In this document: one piece after another, positions 35,218 through 46,800 of the stretch | Position numbering within the stretch: the first letter of the stretch is position 1 | Layout of the letters: the number at the start of each line of letters is the position of its first letter | NCBI GenBank assembly: GCA_913047395.1 | Contig: CAJWUF010000002.1 | Span: 1-64,000, forward strand | DNA: 64,000 nucleotides | Direction: 5' to 3' | Source of the DNA: an uncultured cyanobacterium | GTDB lineage: Bacteria; Cyanobacteriota; Cyanobacteriia; PCC-6307; Cyanobiaceae | Notes under the pieces: model-generated | Database searches by the model: none | The model's input: the letters and a program-made list of their open reading frames with translations, nothing else | Told to the model about the DNA's origin: nothing | Program-made: the position numbers and the translations under genes

Positions 35218-36474
35218 TCATGTAGTTGGGGATTTACCTCTCGAGAGCAAAAGCACCTGTTGCCGCTGCAAATCTCTTGCCAAAGAAGTGATCCGAGTCG
35301 AATCCCAACCAAGCGGCAAGCATCCAAGGGGTGTACCAGGTGCCAATTCGACTGCCTTGAGCAACTCAACTTGATCGATGCTCAGCTCTAAAGCAGTCAT
35401 CTCAAAATCAAGCAGATAATTGCCAGGCCAACCTTTTAAGCACCTAGAAAGCTGACCTGTAGCAGCAAGTAGTTCACTGTCATCAATCCAATCCTGACGA
35501 AAGTGCTTTCCCTTGGAGAGGAAGAACTCAAAATGACTGATATCTGGATCAAGATCTTCTACTAACTGCCACTGCTGACGCTGCGGTAATGCCAGAGCTC
35601 TCTCGAGCAATTCACCCTGCAACAACCTTGCTGGATCCCAAATTTTGCAATTAGAGAAACCGGCAAACTCCAAATCAGCTGAAGCTATAAATGCAAAAAG
35701 GCGATCAAGGTTGTAACTGGTCTCTTGGGGATGAAGGTACATATCGGCAAAGTTCACATCAGCTGAACAATCGATTGCCCAGCGCTGCTCATGATTACGC
35801 CTGAGACGGTTGTCCTTAGGCAGAGTTTCAAACAACTGCCGGGCCAATTTCAGCCCCTGCTCATCAGTTTCAACTCCCATTGCCATAAGCACACGCTGGG
35901 TGCGGTGAATTTCCCAACGGCCGCCATCGGCATAAAGGAACAAATGCAGCAAAGCTCCTGGCTTGAGAAGGGAGGCCAAAGCTTTAAGACCAGACTCCGG
36001 CTCTCTCAAGTGATGAAGCACACCGACGGAGTTGATGTAGTCAAATGGTCCCTCCCCCTCAAGCTCGAGCAAGCTGCGGTTCTCGATGCGAACCTGAACC
36101 TGGTCACTACCTCCAGAACGCTGCAATCGATCTCGAGCTACCTCAAGCGCACCTGAAGAAATATCCACAGCCAGAATCTCCGCGCCGGGATTTAGGTGTG
36201 CCAAGTAATCGGTACTAACCCCCGTACCGCATCCAGCATCAAGAATTTTCAACGGCTCGCCGTCAGCACACCTTGAAGGGACCGCGCCAGTAGAGGCGGC
36301 GTAGGCAGTTTCTACGCACCATCGCCAGTTGTATCCAGGTGGTGGGCCATCCTGCGAAGGATCTCCTGGATAAGGGAATCGGTCATAAAAAGCGCTAACA
36401 ATCGGAGTCGCCGCATCACATGATTGAAGAGCTGAAGACATCGACACGTAGGGGCAACTAATTGAGCATTTCAT
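35218..36474 (-). CDS. SAM-dependent class I methyltransferase
   Basis: LKILDAGCGTGVSTDYLAHLNPGAEILAVDISSGALEVAR. Confidence 0.85.
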   Translation of the reverse strand: MKCSISCPYVSMSSALQSCDAATPIVSAFYDRFPYPGDPSQDGPPPGYNWRWCVETAYAASTGAVPSRCADGEPLKILDAGCGTGVSTDYLAHLNPGAEILAVDISSGALEVARDRLQRSGGSDQVQVRIENRSLLELEGEGPFDYINSVGVLHHLREPESGLKALASLLKPGALLHLFLYADGGRWEIHRTQRVLMAMGVETDEQGLKLARQLFETLPKDNRLRRNHEQRWAIDCSADVNFADMYLHPQETSYNLDRLFAFIASADLEFAGFSNCKIWDPARLLQGELLERALALPQRQQWQLVEDLDPDISHFEFFLSKGKHFRQDWIDDSELLAATGQLSRCLKGWPGNYLLDFEMTALELSIDQVELLKAVELAPGTPLGCLPLGWDSTRITSLARDLQRQQVLLLSRGKSPTT

Positions 36475-36829
36475 GGCTGCCTCCGAGGTAATTAATGATC
36501 TCTACCTCCTGCACAACTTCTATGCCCCTGGGAATTGCTCCCTCAAGCTGAGCTACAAAACACCCAACTTTTTAATCAATTGGCGGCCTTATAAAAGCTG
36601 GTTTGATGATCAGCAGTGAATTAAAACAGGGATGGATGCATCCTCAAAGTCGAACTCTGCAGCCAAACGAAGTTTATGAATGCCGGAAACTAAACCACAA
36701 AGGTCTCCTAGACACCCTTAACTTCTACTGTCCAGCCTGGCCTCTGACCAATTTTTTTTGTTGTCAGTAAGACTTGGCAAAATGCCTTCAAGACGGCTGA
36801 ATAGGGAAACTTGACTAGAACGCCTCCCC

Positions 36830-38077
36830 TTGAGCAGCACCTCCGTCCTATCTCGCCGGAGTCGCAAACAACGGCAAGAGACATTGCGGCATAGCCGCAA
36901 TGACGGAATCGAGCAGCTGCCGTTCTGGCAACAGCGTCTTCCTCTCCCCTGGGCCCTCTGGCCTGCAGAAGGCCGACTACTGCTTAGCCTTTTCGCTTTC
37001 TGGTGCCTTGCAGGCCTATTGGTGCTGGGCTCAGCCAGCTGGTGGGTTGCTGCACGGGAAATGGGAGAAGGCGCCTATTACCTCAAACGCCAACTGATAT
37101 GGATGGCCGCCAGCTGGAGCCTGCTTGGCCTAGCTGTTTCTACAAATCTGCGGCGGTGGTTGAAGTTGGCGGGCCCAGCCCTATGGATAGGTTGCCTACT
37201 AGTAGCTGCCACTCTGGTAATCGGGAGCACCGTAAATGGTGCTAGTCGCTGGCTAGTCATCGGTCCCATCCAAATCCAACCTTCGGAGCTAATCAAACCC
37301 TTTGTGGTGCTCCAAGCTGCCAACCTCTTTGCCCATTGGCATCGCATTAGGACCGATGAAAAATTGCTATGGCTGACTAGCTTCGGGGCCCTACTTCTAC
37401 TAATTCTCAAACAACCAAACCTCAGCACCGCCGCTCTGACGGGAATGTTGCTCTGGCTGATGGCGCTAGCAGCCGGCCTTAGGTTGCGCAGCCTGCTAGC
37501 TACTGCCTTAGCAGGCGGCCTGCTTGGAACCGCCAGCATCCTGATCAATGAGTATCAGCGACTACGGGTGGTCTCTTTCCTCGACCCCTGGCAGGATCCA
37601 CAAGGCAGTGGCTACCAGCTAGTGCAAAGCCTTCTTGCTATTGGCTCCGGGGGATGGTTCGGCGAGGGCTTCGGCCTTTCAACCCAAAAACTTCAATACC
37701 TACCAATTCAGAGCACCGACTTCATTTATGCAGTTTTTGCCGAGGAATTTGGCTTCGTGGGTTCGGTGATGATGTTGATCTTCCTGATGCTGGTGGCCTT
37801 CCTTGGATTACGAGTGGCTCTGAGTTGCAGAAACAACCAATCACGGCTTGTTGCCATCGGTTGCACAACGATCCTTGTAGGCCAGGCCGTGATCAATGTT
37901 GCTGTTGCTTCCGGCGTCATGCCCACGACGGGCTTGCCCTTACCAATGGTGAGCTATGGAGGCAATTCCCTTATCTCGAGCGTGTTAATTGCTGGTCTAC
38001 TTATCCGCTGTTCCCTCGAATCCACAGGTCTAGTCGGTGGACGCACCGGCCATAAGCGACGTAAGTCGATAGGGTGA
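36830..38077 (+). CDS. ftsW: FtsW/RodA/SpoVE-type cell division protein (TTG start)
   Basis: LVIGSTVNGASRWLVIGPIQIQPSELIKPFVVL; GVMPTTGLPLPMVSYGGNSLISS. Confidence 0.93.
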   Translation: MSSTSVLSRRSRKQRQETLRHSRNDGIEQLPFWQQRLPLPWALWPAEGRLLLSLFAFWCLAGLLVLGSASWWVAAREMGEGAYYLKRQLIWMAASWSLLGLAVSTNLRRWLKLAGPALWIGCLLVAATLVIGSTVNGASRWLVIGPIQIQPSELIKPFVVLQAANLFAHWHRIRTDEKLLWLTSFGALLLLILKQPNLSTAALTGMLLWLMALAAGLRLRSLLATALAGGLLGTASILINEYQRLRVVSFLDPWQDPQGSGYQLVQSLLAIGSGGWFGEGFGLSTQKLQYLPIQSTDFIYAVFAEEFGFVGSVMMLIFLMLVAFLGLRVALSCRNNQSRLVAIGCTTILVGQAVINVAVASGVMPTTGLPLPMVSYGGNSLISSVLIAGLLIRCSLESTGLVGGRTGHKRRKSIG

Positions 38078-38833
38078 CTACCTTCAGTTGATCCGGCAGA
38101 GCCGGCTCTGCCCATCCCTGCCCTGAACCTGGCGCTATCCGATCTAGCCCGCAACAGCGAGCAGCTGCTCAGCAACGGACTCAGCCATCAAAGTCCGCTC
38201 ACACTGGTTCTTGTCTTCGCTGCTGGTCTACTCACCAGCCTGGGACCTTGCTCCCTTTCGCTTCTGCCCGTCACGCTGGCCTATCTGGCAGGTTTTGACA
38301 GCCAGCAAGCCCCATGGCAGCGAAGCATGGCCTTCTGCGCAGGCATTGTGGGTGCCCTTGTCCTACTAGGCAGTCTCAGTGGCCTAATCGGACGGATCTA
38401 CGGTCAGGTGCCTGGAATAGTGCCCACTTTCGTGGCACTGCTAGCCGTCGTAATGGGTCTAAATCTCTTAGGCCTACTAAAGCTGCCCCTACCAACAGGA
38501 CCAGATCCCAACCTTTGGCGGCAACGCGTACCAGCACCCCTGGCCCCGATAGCAGCAGGCCTGGCCTTTGGTCTAGCTGCCTCACCCTGCACCACACCTG
38601 TATTGGCTGTTCTGCTGGGGTGGATCGCTCAAAGTGGCCAACCTTTGGCCGGAATCGTGCTGCTCACCTGCTTTGGACTAGGGCAGGTTCTTCCGCTGCT
38701 ACTGGCAGGAGGCGCCGCCGCCAGTGTCCCCAAGCTACTAGCGCTGCGACCACTAGGTCGCTGGATCCCACCTATCAGCGGAGCAGTTCTACTGACAACA
38801 GGCGTGCTGAGCCTTTTGTCCCGCTGGAGCTGA
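38078..38833 (+). CDS. ccdA: Cytochrome c biogenesis CcdA/DsbD-type transmembrane protein (real start unresolved)
   Basis: In-frame coding upstream of the tracked ATG: LTLVLVFAAGLLTSLGPCSLSLLPVTLAYLAGFDSQQAPWQRSMAFCAG; coordinates are the maximal open stretch. Confidence 0.85.
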   Translation, partial: LPSVDPAEPALPIPALNLALSDLARNSEQLLSNGLSHQSPLTLVLVFAAGLLTSLGPCSLSLLPVTLAYLAGFDSQQAPWQRSMAFCAGIVGALVLLGSLSGLIGRIYGQVPGIVPTFVALLAVVMGLNLLGLLKLPLPTGPDPNLWRQRVPAPLAPIAAGLAFGLAASPCTTPVLAVLLGWIAQSGQPLAGIVLLTCFGLGQVLPLLLAGGAAASVPKLLALRPLGRWIPPISGAVLLTTGVLSLLSRWS

Positions 38834-38836
38834 CCT

Positions 38837-40126
38837 ATGGCCACCTTTCAGCGTTTCCTTGCTTGGATCTCCGACCTGCGAGTAGCCATAGGCCTACTAC
38901 TAATGATCGCAATTGCAAGCGCCATAGGCACTGCAATACCTCAAGGAGAACTCAACAGCAGCTACCTGGAGCGTTATGACGCCAATCCCTGGCTAGGAGT
39001 GATAAACGGTTCAACGCTGCTGCGACTGCAGTTGGATCATGTGTACAGCAGCAGCTGGTTCCTAGTGATGCTGGCCTGGCTTGGACTTGCTCTGATCCTC
39101 TGCAGTTGGCGGAGGCAGTGGCCTGCCCTAAAAGCGGCTCTTCAATGGATCGACTACAAGGAGCCACGTCAATTAAGCAAACTTGCCATCGCCGAAACCA
39201 TCCCGAGCCCCGACAAAGGGAAAGGCGTCGAAACCCTGGCCGCCCATCTCAATCAGCAGGGCTGGCAAGTACAACAACAGCCAGGAAGATTGGCAGCCCG
39301 TCGGGGAATCATCGGGCGTGCGGGGCCTTTGCTGGTACATGTTGGGCTGGTATTGCTGATGATCGGTGCAGCTTGGGGGGCGCTTGCGGGACACCAGCTA
39401 GAGCGCTTCCTTGCCCCAGGGAATTCCCTTGAACTGTTGAACCGCGATGACAGCAGCCATCTCACTGTCACGTTGACGAACTTTGGGATTGATCGAGATC
39501 CCGCAGGTCGACCCGAGCAGTTCCGCTCACAACTTGAACTACAAGAACCTGGTCAGGAAACGGGCAAAATACGCGAAATAAGTGTTAATCATCCGCTGCG
39601 GTTCCATGGCTTAACTATCTATCAAGCAGACTGGTCGCTAGCGGCAATAACCTTGCAAATTGGTCGCAGCCCTCAACTGCAGCTACCCCTTCGCAGTTTT
39701 CCCGAGCTGGGAGAACAAATCTGGGGATTAGTCCTGCCTACTCAGCCTGATGGCAGCGAGCCTGTACTGCTGAGCCTTGCCAACGAAACTGGACCGGTGC
39801 AAGTTTTCGATGCTAACGGCGAACGATTGGCCAGCCTGCGCCCCGGAGGACCAACGGCAGAGGTAAAAGGTTTACCAGTACGAGTGAACTCGATTCTTCC
39901 CGCTAGCGGCCTTCTACTCAAGCGCGATCCGGGAGTACCTCTGGTCTATCTCAGCTTCTTGATTACCCTGCTTGGAGGTGGACTAAGCATGATCGCTACA
40001 CGTCAGCTATGGGCTGTTGCCGATCCTGAAAATGATTGCCTACATGTTGGAGGTCTCTGCAACCGCAACCTGAGCGGCTTCGCCAATGAGCTACCTAACT
40101 TGCTTGCGGCCATAGCCCAGCAATAA
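38837..40126 (+). CDS. ccs1: Cytochrome c biogenesis protein Ccs1/ResB
   Basis: [60 protein letters not shown]. Confidence 0.93.
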   Translation: MATFQRFLAWISDLRVAIGLLLMIAIASAIGTAIPQGELNSSYLERYDANPWLGVINGSTLLRLQLDHVYSSSWFLVMLAWLGLALILCSWRRQWPALKAALQWIDYKEPRQLSKLAIAETIPSPDKGKGVETLAAHLNQQGWQVQQQPGRLAARRGIIGRAGPLLVHVGLVLLMIGAAWGALAGHQLERFLAPGNSLELLNRDDSSHLTVTLTNFGIDRDPAGRPEQFRSQLELQEPGQETGKIREISVNHPLRFHGLTIYQADWSLAAITLQIGRSPQLQLPLRSFPELGEQIWGLVLPTQPDGSEPVLLSLANETGPVQVFDANGERLASLRPGGPTAEVKGLPVRVNSILPASGLLLKRDPGVPLVYLSFLITLLGGGLSMIATRQLWAVADPENDCLHVGGLCNRNLSGFANELPNLLAAIAQQ

Positions 40127-40297
40127 GAATCTATATTCTGCGCATGAGTAGTTTTTGACCCTATCAGCTATTTGGGCATTAATCATAGTGGATACATTTA
40201 AGCCATTGTAGAATACAATAGCAGAACTTTTTAGATCACATAACACTCAACAGGTGAGAAAGTATGTTAATCCTAAGAGGACTAAAACGATAGGCAA

Positions 40298-40954
40298 TTA
40301 CTCAGATTTTTTCGCCTTAGGATCAGCGGCGGGCTCAGGGAGTCGATAATCAATTGCATCCCAAACAGGTATTCCTAGATAAGCAGAGAGGTCGTGAGCA
40401 TCCTCCCTGATAGCACGTAGTGATCCGTGATCTGTGACATTAAGACGAGTTCCGTCACTCATAATCAAGTTCAATTCATAACTATAATAGGAATGCTTGT
40501 TGCCCGAAACGTATTCTCGGACAAGCTGAATTGCATGAAGACTTGAAGCATCATGACGGACCCCCGCCCTGAGGTAATAAGCAGATGACCGACAAAAAGA
40601 GATTTCCTTTCTTTTCATCCACCAGAGCATTCCCGCTCCTACTGCCAAGAAAATCAAAAAGAACCATCCCGACTCATCACCCGATAATAATAATGCGACG
40701 AAAAAGCCAACGAATCCTACAATTGCAAAAACTATGCAGAACAAAAAAGCTACGAATGTAACTTTAAAGCATGCCAAGTCCTCTGTAAAAGAGGAGGTTT
40801 TGCGGAGCCGGTGCGTGCAAAAGTTGGAGCCACCACCAACTAAAGGCTTCCAATCAATAGATAGCGCCAATGGATCATTAAAGCTAGATAAATCAAGCAC
40901 CTCCCGCCTGTCCTTGAATAAACCAAAAACCGAGTCAATTAAACCCATCATCAA
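40298..40954 (-). CDS. Hypothetical membrane protein (possibly DUF6232-like)
   Basis: Two adjacent TM segments followed by a soluble domain (SFCRSSAYYLRAGVRHDASSLHAIQLVREYV); AT-richer than neighbours. Confidence 0.6.
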   Translation of the reverse strand: MMMGLIDSVFGLFKDRREVLDLSSFNDPLALSIDWKPLVGGGSNFCTHRLRKTSSFTEDLACFKVTFVAFLFCIVFAIVGFVGFFVALLLSGDESGWFFLIFLAVGAGMLWWMKRKEISFCRSSAYYLRAGVRHDASSLHAIQLVREYVSGNKHSYYSYELNLIMSDGTRLNVTDHGSLRAIREDAHDLSAYLGIPVWDAIDYRLPEPAADPKAKKSE

Positions 40955-41113
40955 TGACTGGCTTTAGGCATTCTTCCAAAATACAAGCAAGAAGTCCATT
41001 TTCGCAAAGTAAAGATAAATTCATTGCAGCAGATCACAGCTTTAATCGATCAAAAGTGATGCGAATTGTCTTTATCTTGTTTACCTAGATATGTATGGCC
41101 ATCACAATCCAGC

Positions 41114-41521
41114 TCAACAGGGCTGGCGATTTCCATGGCTAACCCGCACCACCGTATGCACATTGCCGCGGGGGTTGAAATCTGCTTCCAGTTGCATCCA
41201 GGCCGGGTCACAGGCGATAACCAGATCATCCAAGATCTTATTTGCGACTTCCTCATGTGAAATAGAACGATTCCGATAACTATTCACATAGAGCTTGATC
41301 GCTTTGAGCTCAACTACCCTCGGGCCTGGCTGATAAAGAAGACGCAGCACAGCAAAATCTGGATAACCAGAGAATGGACATTGACAGGTGAACTCAGGCA
41401 GCTCGATGGAAATCTCGTAGGGCCGCTCAGGCTTGGGATTATCGAAACAAATCAACTCAGCATTGGCGATCGTCCGTTCGCCATAGAGGGGTGTGGAAGT
41501 CTGTGCCTCAGTGCTGCTCAC
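41114..41521 (-). CDS. queF: NADPH-dependent 7-cyano-7-deazaguanine reductase
   Basis: EFTCQCPFSGYPDFAVLRLLYQPGPRVVELKAIKLYVNSYRNRSISHE. Confidence 0.96.
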   Translation of the reverse strand: MSSTEAQTSTPLYGERTIANAELICFDNPKPERPYEISIELPEFTCQCPFSGYPDFAVLRLLYQPGPRVVELKAIKLYVNSYRNRSISHEEVANKILDDLVIACDPAWMQLEADFNPRGNVHTVVRVSHGNRQPC

Positions 41522-41734
41522 AGGTGTAAACCGATGCCTGAAAACGACCCTAGATCTCGACTCATGATGCGGCCTTGCCGAAAACCCTCTAAAGGCTCAA
41601 CAAAAACCGCAAAATCACCCACCTAAAGAAAGCTTAAGATTTTCTCTAGGCAATAAAGCTAAAAGTGTTCACCATGAACAGCGCAATCAGCGTAGAAAGG
41701 TATTGAAGGACAAAACGTTGAGCTGGGTCGTCGC

Positions 41735-41790
41735 ATCGTCGTTGATCCCTTAGCTGGAAGTAGCCCACCGCAAGGCGAAGCAACGCTCCT
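41735..41790 (+). promoter_or_regulatory. Putative glutamine riboswitch (glnA RNA-type aptamer)
   Basis: CGTTG-ATCCCTTAGCTGGAAGTA-GCC-caccgcaa-GGC-GAAG-CAACG: P1 CGTTG/CAACG, P3 GCC/GGC, conserved GGAAGUA and GAAG at expected spacing; lies 64 nt upstream of the DUF4278 ORF. Confidence 0.8.
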
Positions 41791-41853
41791 TCCCGCGAAG
41801 CGGCTCCTCTGCCATCGGGGCAGAAAAAGACATCCCTTCGAGGTTTATCCCAA

Positions 41854-42072
41854 ATGACCACTCAAGAACGTACCTATCGCGGCATTGCCTACAAAGCCGC
41901 AGACCACGAGCAGCTCAGCAGCAGCAACGTAGAACACATCTACCGCGGCCATCGTTATGAGGCACCCCTTAAACACGAAGCTGTGCCCGCTGACACCAAA
42001 GTTGAACTCAACTATCGCGGCAAGGTTTACCAACACCGCAAAAACGACGCCACCAACTGCTGCAACAATTGA
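41854..42072 (+). CDS. DUF4278 small protein, PirA-like candidate
   Basis: Repeated YRGxxY motifs (TYRGIAYKA, IYRGHRYEA, NYRGKVYQH); riboswitch upstream and glnB downstream. Confidence 0.75.
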   Translation: MTTQERTYRGIAYKAADHEQLSSSNVEHIYRGHRYEAPLKHEAVPADTKVELNYRGKVYQHRKNDATNCCNN

Positions 42073-42141
42073 TTTTGTAGCAACAGCCACAACTAAGGCC
42101 CGTCAAAAAAGCCCTAATGGGTGCACAAACGGGCCTGTTTC

Positions 42142-43548
<1,407 letters not shown>

Positions 43549-43646
43549 TTCTTCATAAAAGCAGAGCTGAAAACGGAACAAAACCTTTTAACCAGGGCTA
43601 AAAGCCAAAGCTTCCGAGAAAATCACCGCAACTCGCCCGCAAGGAC

Positions 43647-43913
43647 GTGTCTCAACAACAACCTCCACAGCCAAGTTCTAGCAATCGGCACCCAAGCCGC
43701 AGACATCTGCATGTTGTTCCTCAAGCAGAACTGCTAGCCACAGTGCTCGAACTGATCCCTCCAGGCAGCTTTGTGACCCTTGAAGATCAACCTAATGACT
43801 TGCCACCATTCCAACTGATCCAATGCAAAGGTGGCCGCTGCTGGGTGCGTCAGCAGGCCTGGGGACAGCATGTTCATTGGGAGGTGGAGCACTGCCGTCT
43901 TAAGTCGGCCTGA
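43647..43913 (+). CDS. conserved hypothetical protein
   Basis: 88-aa ORF just upstream of purB; FVTLEDQPNDLPPFQLIQCKGGRCWVRQQAWG. Confidence 0.65.
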   Translation: MSQQQPPQPSSSNRHPSRRHLHVVPQAELLATVLELIPPGSFVTLEDQPNDLPPFQLIQCKGGRCWVRQQAWGQHVHWEVEHCRLKSA

Positions 43914-43958
43914 TCCAAAGAACTAAGTTCAAGATATCCACCGCCCATCTAAGAGCAC

Positions 43959-45254
43959 TTGATCGAGCGCTACACACTGCCCGAAATGGGCGAGATCTGG
44001 ACCGACCGGGCCAAATATCAAAGCTGGCTAGATGTAGAAGTGGCTGCTTGTCAAGCCAACTGCCAGCTAGGAAGGATCCCAGCAGCTGAAATGCAGCAGA
44101 TCCATCAGCGGGCAGCCTTCGAGCCGGAGCGGATCTTGGAGATCGAGGCTGAAGTGCGCCATGACGTAATCGCCTTCCTAACCAACGTGAATGAACACGT
44201 TGGAGATGCGGGCCGCTATATCCATGTCGGCATGACCAGCAGCGACGTACTAGATACAGGCCTAGCCCTGCAACTAAAAAGCTCGGTAGCCCTGCTGAGG
44301 CAAGAACTCAGCGCGCTTCAAGAAGCGATCCGCAACCTGGCAAAAGAACATAAAGGCACGGTAATGATTGGCCGCTCCCATGCCATCCATGGCGAACCAA
44401 TCACCTTTGGCTTCAAACTGGCTGGTTGGCTGGCGGAAACAAACCGCAATGCCGAGCGACTCGAGCGACTCGAGCAGGATGTGGCTATTGGTCAGATCAG
44501 CGGGGCCATGGGCACCTACGCAAATACAGATCCAGAGGTTGAGCGACTCACCTGCGACCTCCTCCAGCTGATGCCCGACACCGCCAGCACCCAGGTAATC
44601 TCTCGCGATCGTCATGCCGATTATGTGCAGACCCTTGCGCTAGTAGGAGCTTCTCTAGATCGCTTCGCTACAGAGATCCGCAACCTACAGCGAACTGATG
44701 TACTCGAAGTGGAAGAAAGCTTCGCAAAGGGCCAAAAGGGAAGTTCGGCAATGCCCCACAAGCGAAACCCGATTCGAGCTGAACGAATCAGTGGTCTGGC
44801 ACGGGTACTGCGTAGCTATGTAGTCGCAGCACTTGAGAACGTAGCTCTTTGGCACGAGCGTGATATCAGTCACAGCTCCACTGAGCGAATGATGCTGCCT
44901 GATTGTTCTGTCACACTCCACTTCATGTTGAGAGAGATGACCGAGGTAATCAGAGGCCTTGGCATCTACCCAGAAAACATGCTTCGCAACATGAATATCT
45001 ATGGCGGAGTGGTCTTCAGCCAGCGCGTGCTTCTAACACTTGTAGAAAACGGCATGAGTAGAGAAGACGCCTACAAAGTTGTACAGCGCAATGCTCATTC
45101 TGCCTGGAATAGCGAAGGCGGTGACTTCCGCGCCAATCTTGAAGCCGATCCAGAAGTCAATAGCCGTCTTAATGCCTCAGCACTAGCTGAATGCTTCAGC
45201 ACCGAACTGCATCAAGCCAACCTGCACGTGATCTGGCAACGACTAGGTCTATGA
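43959..45254 (+). CDS. purB: Adenylosuccinate lyase
   Basis: KGSSAMPHKRNPIRAERISGLARVLR; HVGMTSSDVLDTGLALQL. Confidence 0.97.
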   Translation: MIERYTLPEMGEIWTDRAKYQSWLDVEVAACQANCQLGRIPAAEMQQIHQRAAFEPERILEIEAEVRHDVIAFLTNVNEHVGDAGRYIHVGMTSSDVLDTGLALQLKSSVALLRQELSALQEAIRNLAKEHKGTVMIGRSHAIHGEPITFGFKLAGWLAETNRNAERLERLEQDVAIGQISGAMGTYANTDPEVERLTCDLLQLMPDTASTQVISRDRHADYVQTLALVGASLDRFATEIRNLQRTDVLEVEESFAKGQKGSSAMPHKRNPIRAERISGLARVLRSYVVAALENVALWHERDISHSSTERMMLPDCSVTLHFMLREMTEVIRGLGIYPENMLRNMNIYGGVVFSQRVLLTLVENGMSREDAYKVVQRNAHSAWNSEGGDFRANLEADPEVNSRLNASALAECFSTELHQANLHVIWQRLGL

Positions 45255-45316
45255 ACTCCCAGTTCGCATGAAAATAAAAGCGCCAATGTGATTTTCCTCT
45301 ACCACTTGCCAAGGAC

Positions 45317-46717
45317 GTGATGACTGACCTGGTGCGTATCGAACACGACAGCATGGGAACTGTTGAGGTACCTGCCGATGTTCTCTGGGGCGCCCAAACC
45401 CAGCGATCGCTACTGAACTTCGCTATCAGCGATGACCGTATGCCGGCTGAACTCATCCATGCTTTGGCATTAATCAAACAGGCTGCCGCCAGCGTGAACT
45501 TTCGCCTAGGTGTACTCGATGAAACCCAGCGCGATCTAATCATCAACGCAGCATCAGCTATTGCTGCCGGTCTCCATGACGACCAGTTTCCATTGAGAGT
45601 CTGGCAAACCGGTAGCGGCACCCACACGAACATGAACGTCAACGAGGTGATTAGCAACCTGTCATCTCAGGCGAGCGGCGAGCCCCTAGGCAGCCATAGG
45701 CCGGTGCATCCAAACGATCATGTCAATCGATCCCAGTCCACCAATGATGCATTCCCTAGCGCTATTCACATCGCCGCAGCAGAGGGGATCACTAAACAAT
45801 TGCTGCCTGAACTGGAGCGATTAATCGAAGCCTTTAACAATAAAAGTAATGCCTGGAGCGAAATCATCAAAATCGGCCGAACTCATCTACAAGACGCCGT
45901 ACCTATCACCCTTGGACAGGAGGCCTCAGCCTGGCGAGATCAAATCGTCACAGCCCGTGGCCGTATTCAGGCAAGCCTTGTAGAGCTCTATCCCCTGCCG
46001 CTTGGAGGCACGGCCGTAGGGACTGGCCTCAATGCCTCAGCTCGCTTCGCTGAAGAAACAGCTGCAGAGCTTGCCCTGCTCACAGGCCTGCCCCTTAGCT
46101 CCGCTGTGAACAAGTTCGCCGTGATGGCGAGCCATGACGGATTGGTAAATGCAATGGCCCAACTGCGCATGTTGGCGGTCACCCTTTTAAAGATCTCCAA
46201 TGATCTGCGTTTACTGGCCTGTGGTCCAAGAGCCGGCCTTGCCGAACTGCATCTACCTGAGAATGAACCCGGCAGCTCGATCATGCCAGGCAAAGTAAAC
46301 CCCTCTCAATGCGAGGCCATGGCCATGGTCTGCACACAGGTTCTCGGGCTGGATTCAGCCGTAGCCATGGCAGGTAGTGGCGGCAATCTGCAGATGAACG
46401 TCTACAAACCCCTAATTGGTTTCAACCTGCTGCATAGCATTTCATTGCTTCACGACGCCTGCTACAACTACAGGGTTGCCATGGTGCAAGGCATCGAACC
46501 AAACAAGAACAAGATCAAGCGGGATCTTGAACAGTCGCTAATGCTGGTGACGGTATTAACCCCAGAAATCGGTTACGACAAGGCCAGTGAGATTGCCCAC
46601 CTAGCGCATAATCAGGAGGTAAGCCTGCGTGAAGCCGCCCTAGAACTCGGCTATGTAAGTGCAGCGGAGTTCGATCGCATTGTCGACCCGGCATCAATGA
46701 CTAGTCCTCGACCATAA
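45317..46717 (+). CDS. fumC: Fumarate hydratase class II
   Basis: EPGSSIMPGKVNPSQCEAMAMVC; GSGTHTNMNVNEVISN; VHPNDHVNRSQSTNDAFPSAIHIA. Confidence 0.97.
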   Translation: MMTDLVRIEHDSMGTVEVPADVLWGAQTQRSLLNFAISDDRMPAELIHALALIKQAAASVNFRLGVLDETQRDLIINAASAIAAGLHDDQFPLRVWQTGSGTHTNMNVNEVISNLSSQASGEPLGSHRPVHPNDHVNRSQSTNDAFPSAIHIAAAEGITKQLLPELERLIEAFNNKSNAWSEIIKIGRTHLQDAVPITLGQEASAWRDQIVTARGRIQASLVELYPLPLGGTAVGTGLNASARFAEETAAELALLTGLPLSSAVNKFAVMASHDGLVNAMAQLRMLAVTLLKISNDLRLLACGPRAGLAELHLPENEPGSSIMPGKVNPSQCEAMAMVCTQVLGLDSAVAMAGSGGNLQMNVYKPLIGFNLLHSISLLHDACYNYRVAMVQGIEPNKNKIKRDLEQSLMLVTVLTPEIGYDKASEIAHLAHNQEVSLREAALELGYVSAAEFDRIVDPASMTSPRP

Positions 46718-46800
46718 GCCGCGTATAAAACAAAAGCGAAGCGGATCAATATTCCAGGAAGACACCCAGAAACAAATCATTAGCCATCACCATCGAGCAC

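Noticed and set aside
35087-35391. + strand ORFs across atpI and the methyltransferase start
   Set aside because: Shadow frames of conserved minus-strand genes, with composition unlike real proteins.
38314-38979. 221-aa + strand ORF overlapping ccdA/ccs1
   Set aside because: Arg/Ser/Thr-rich shadow frame of ccdA and the start of ccs1; no protein-like features.
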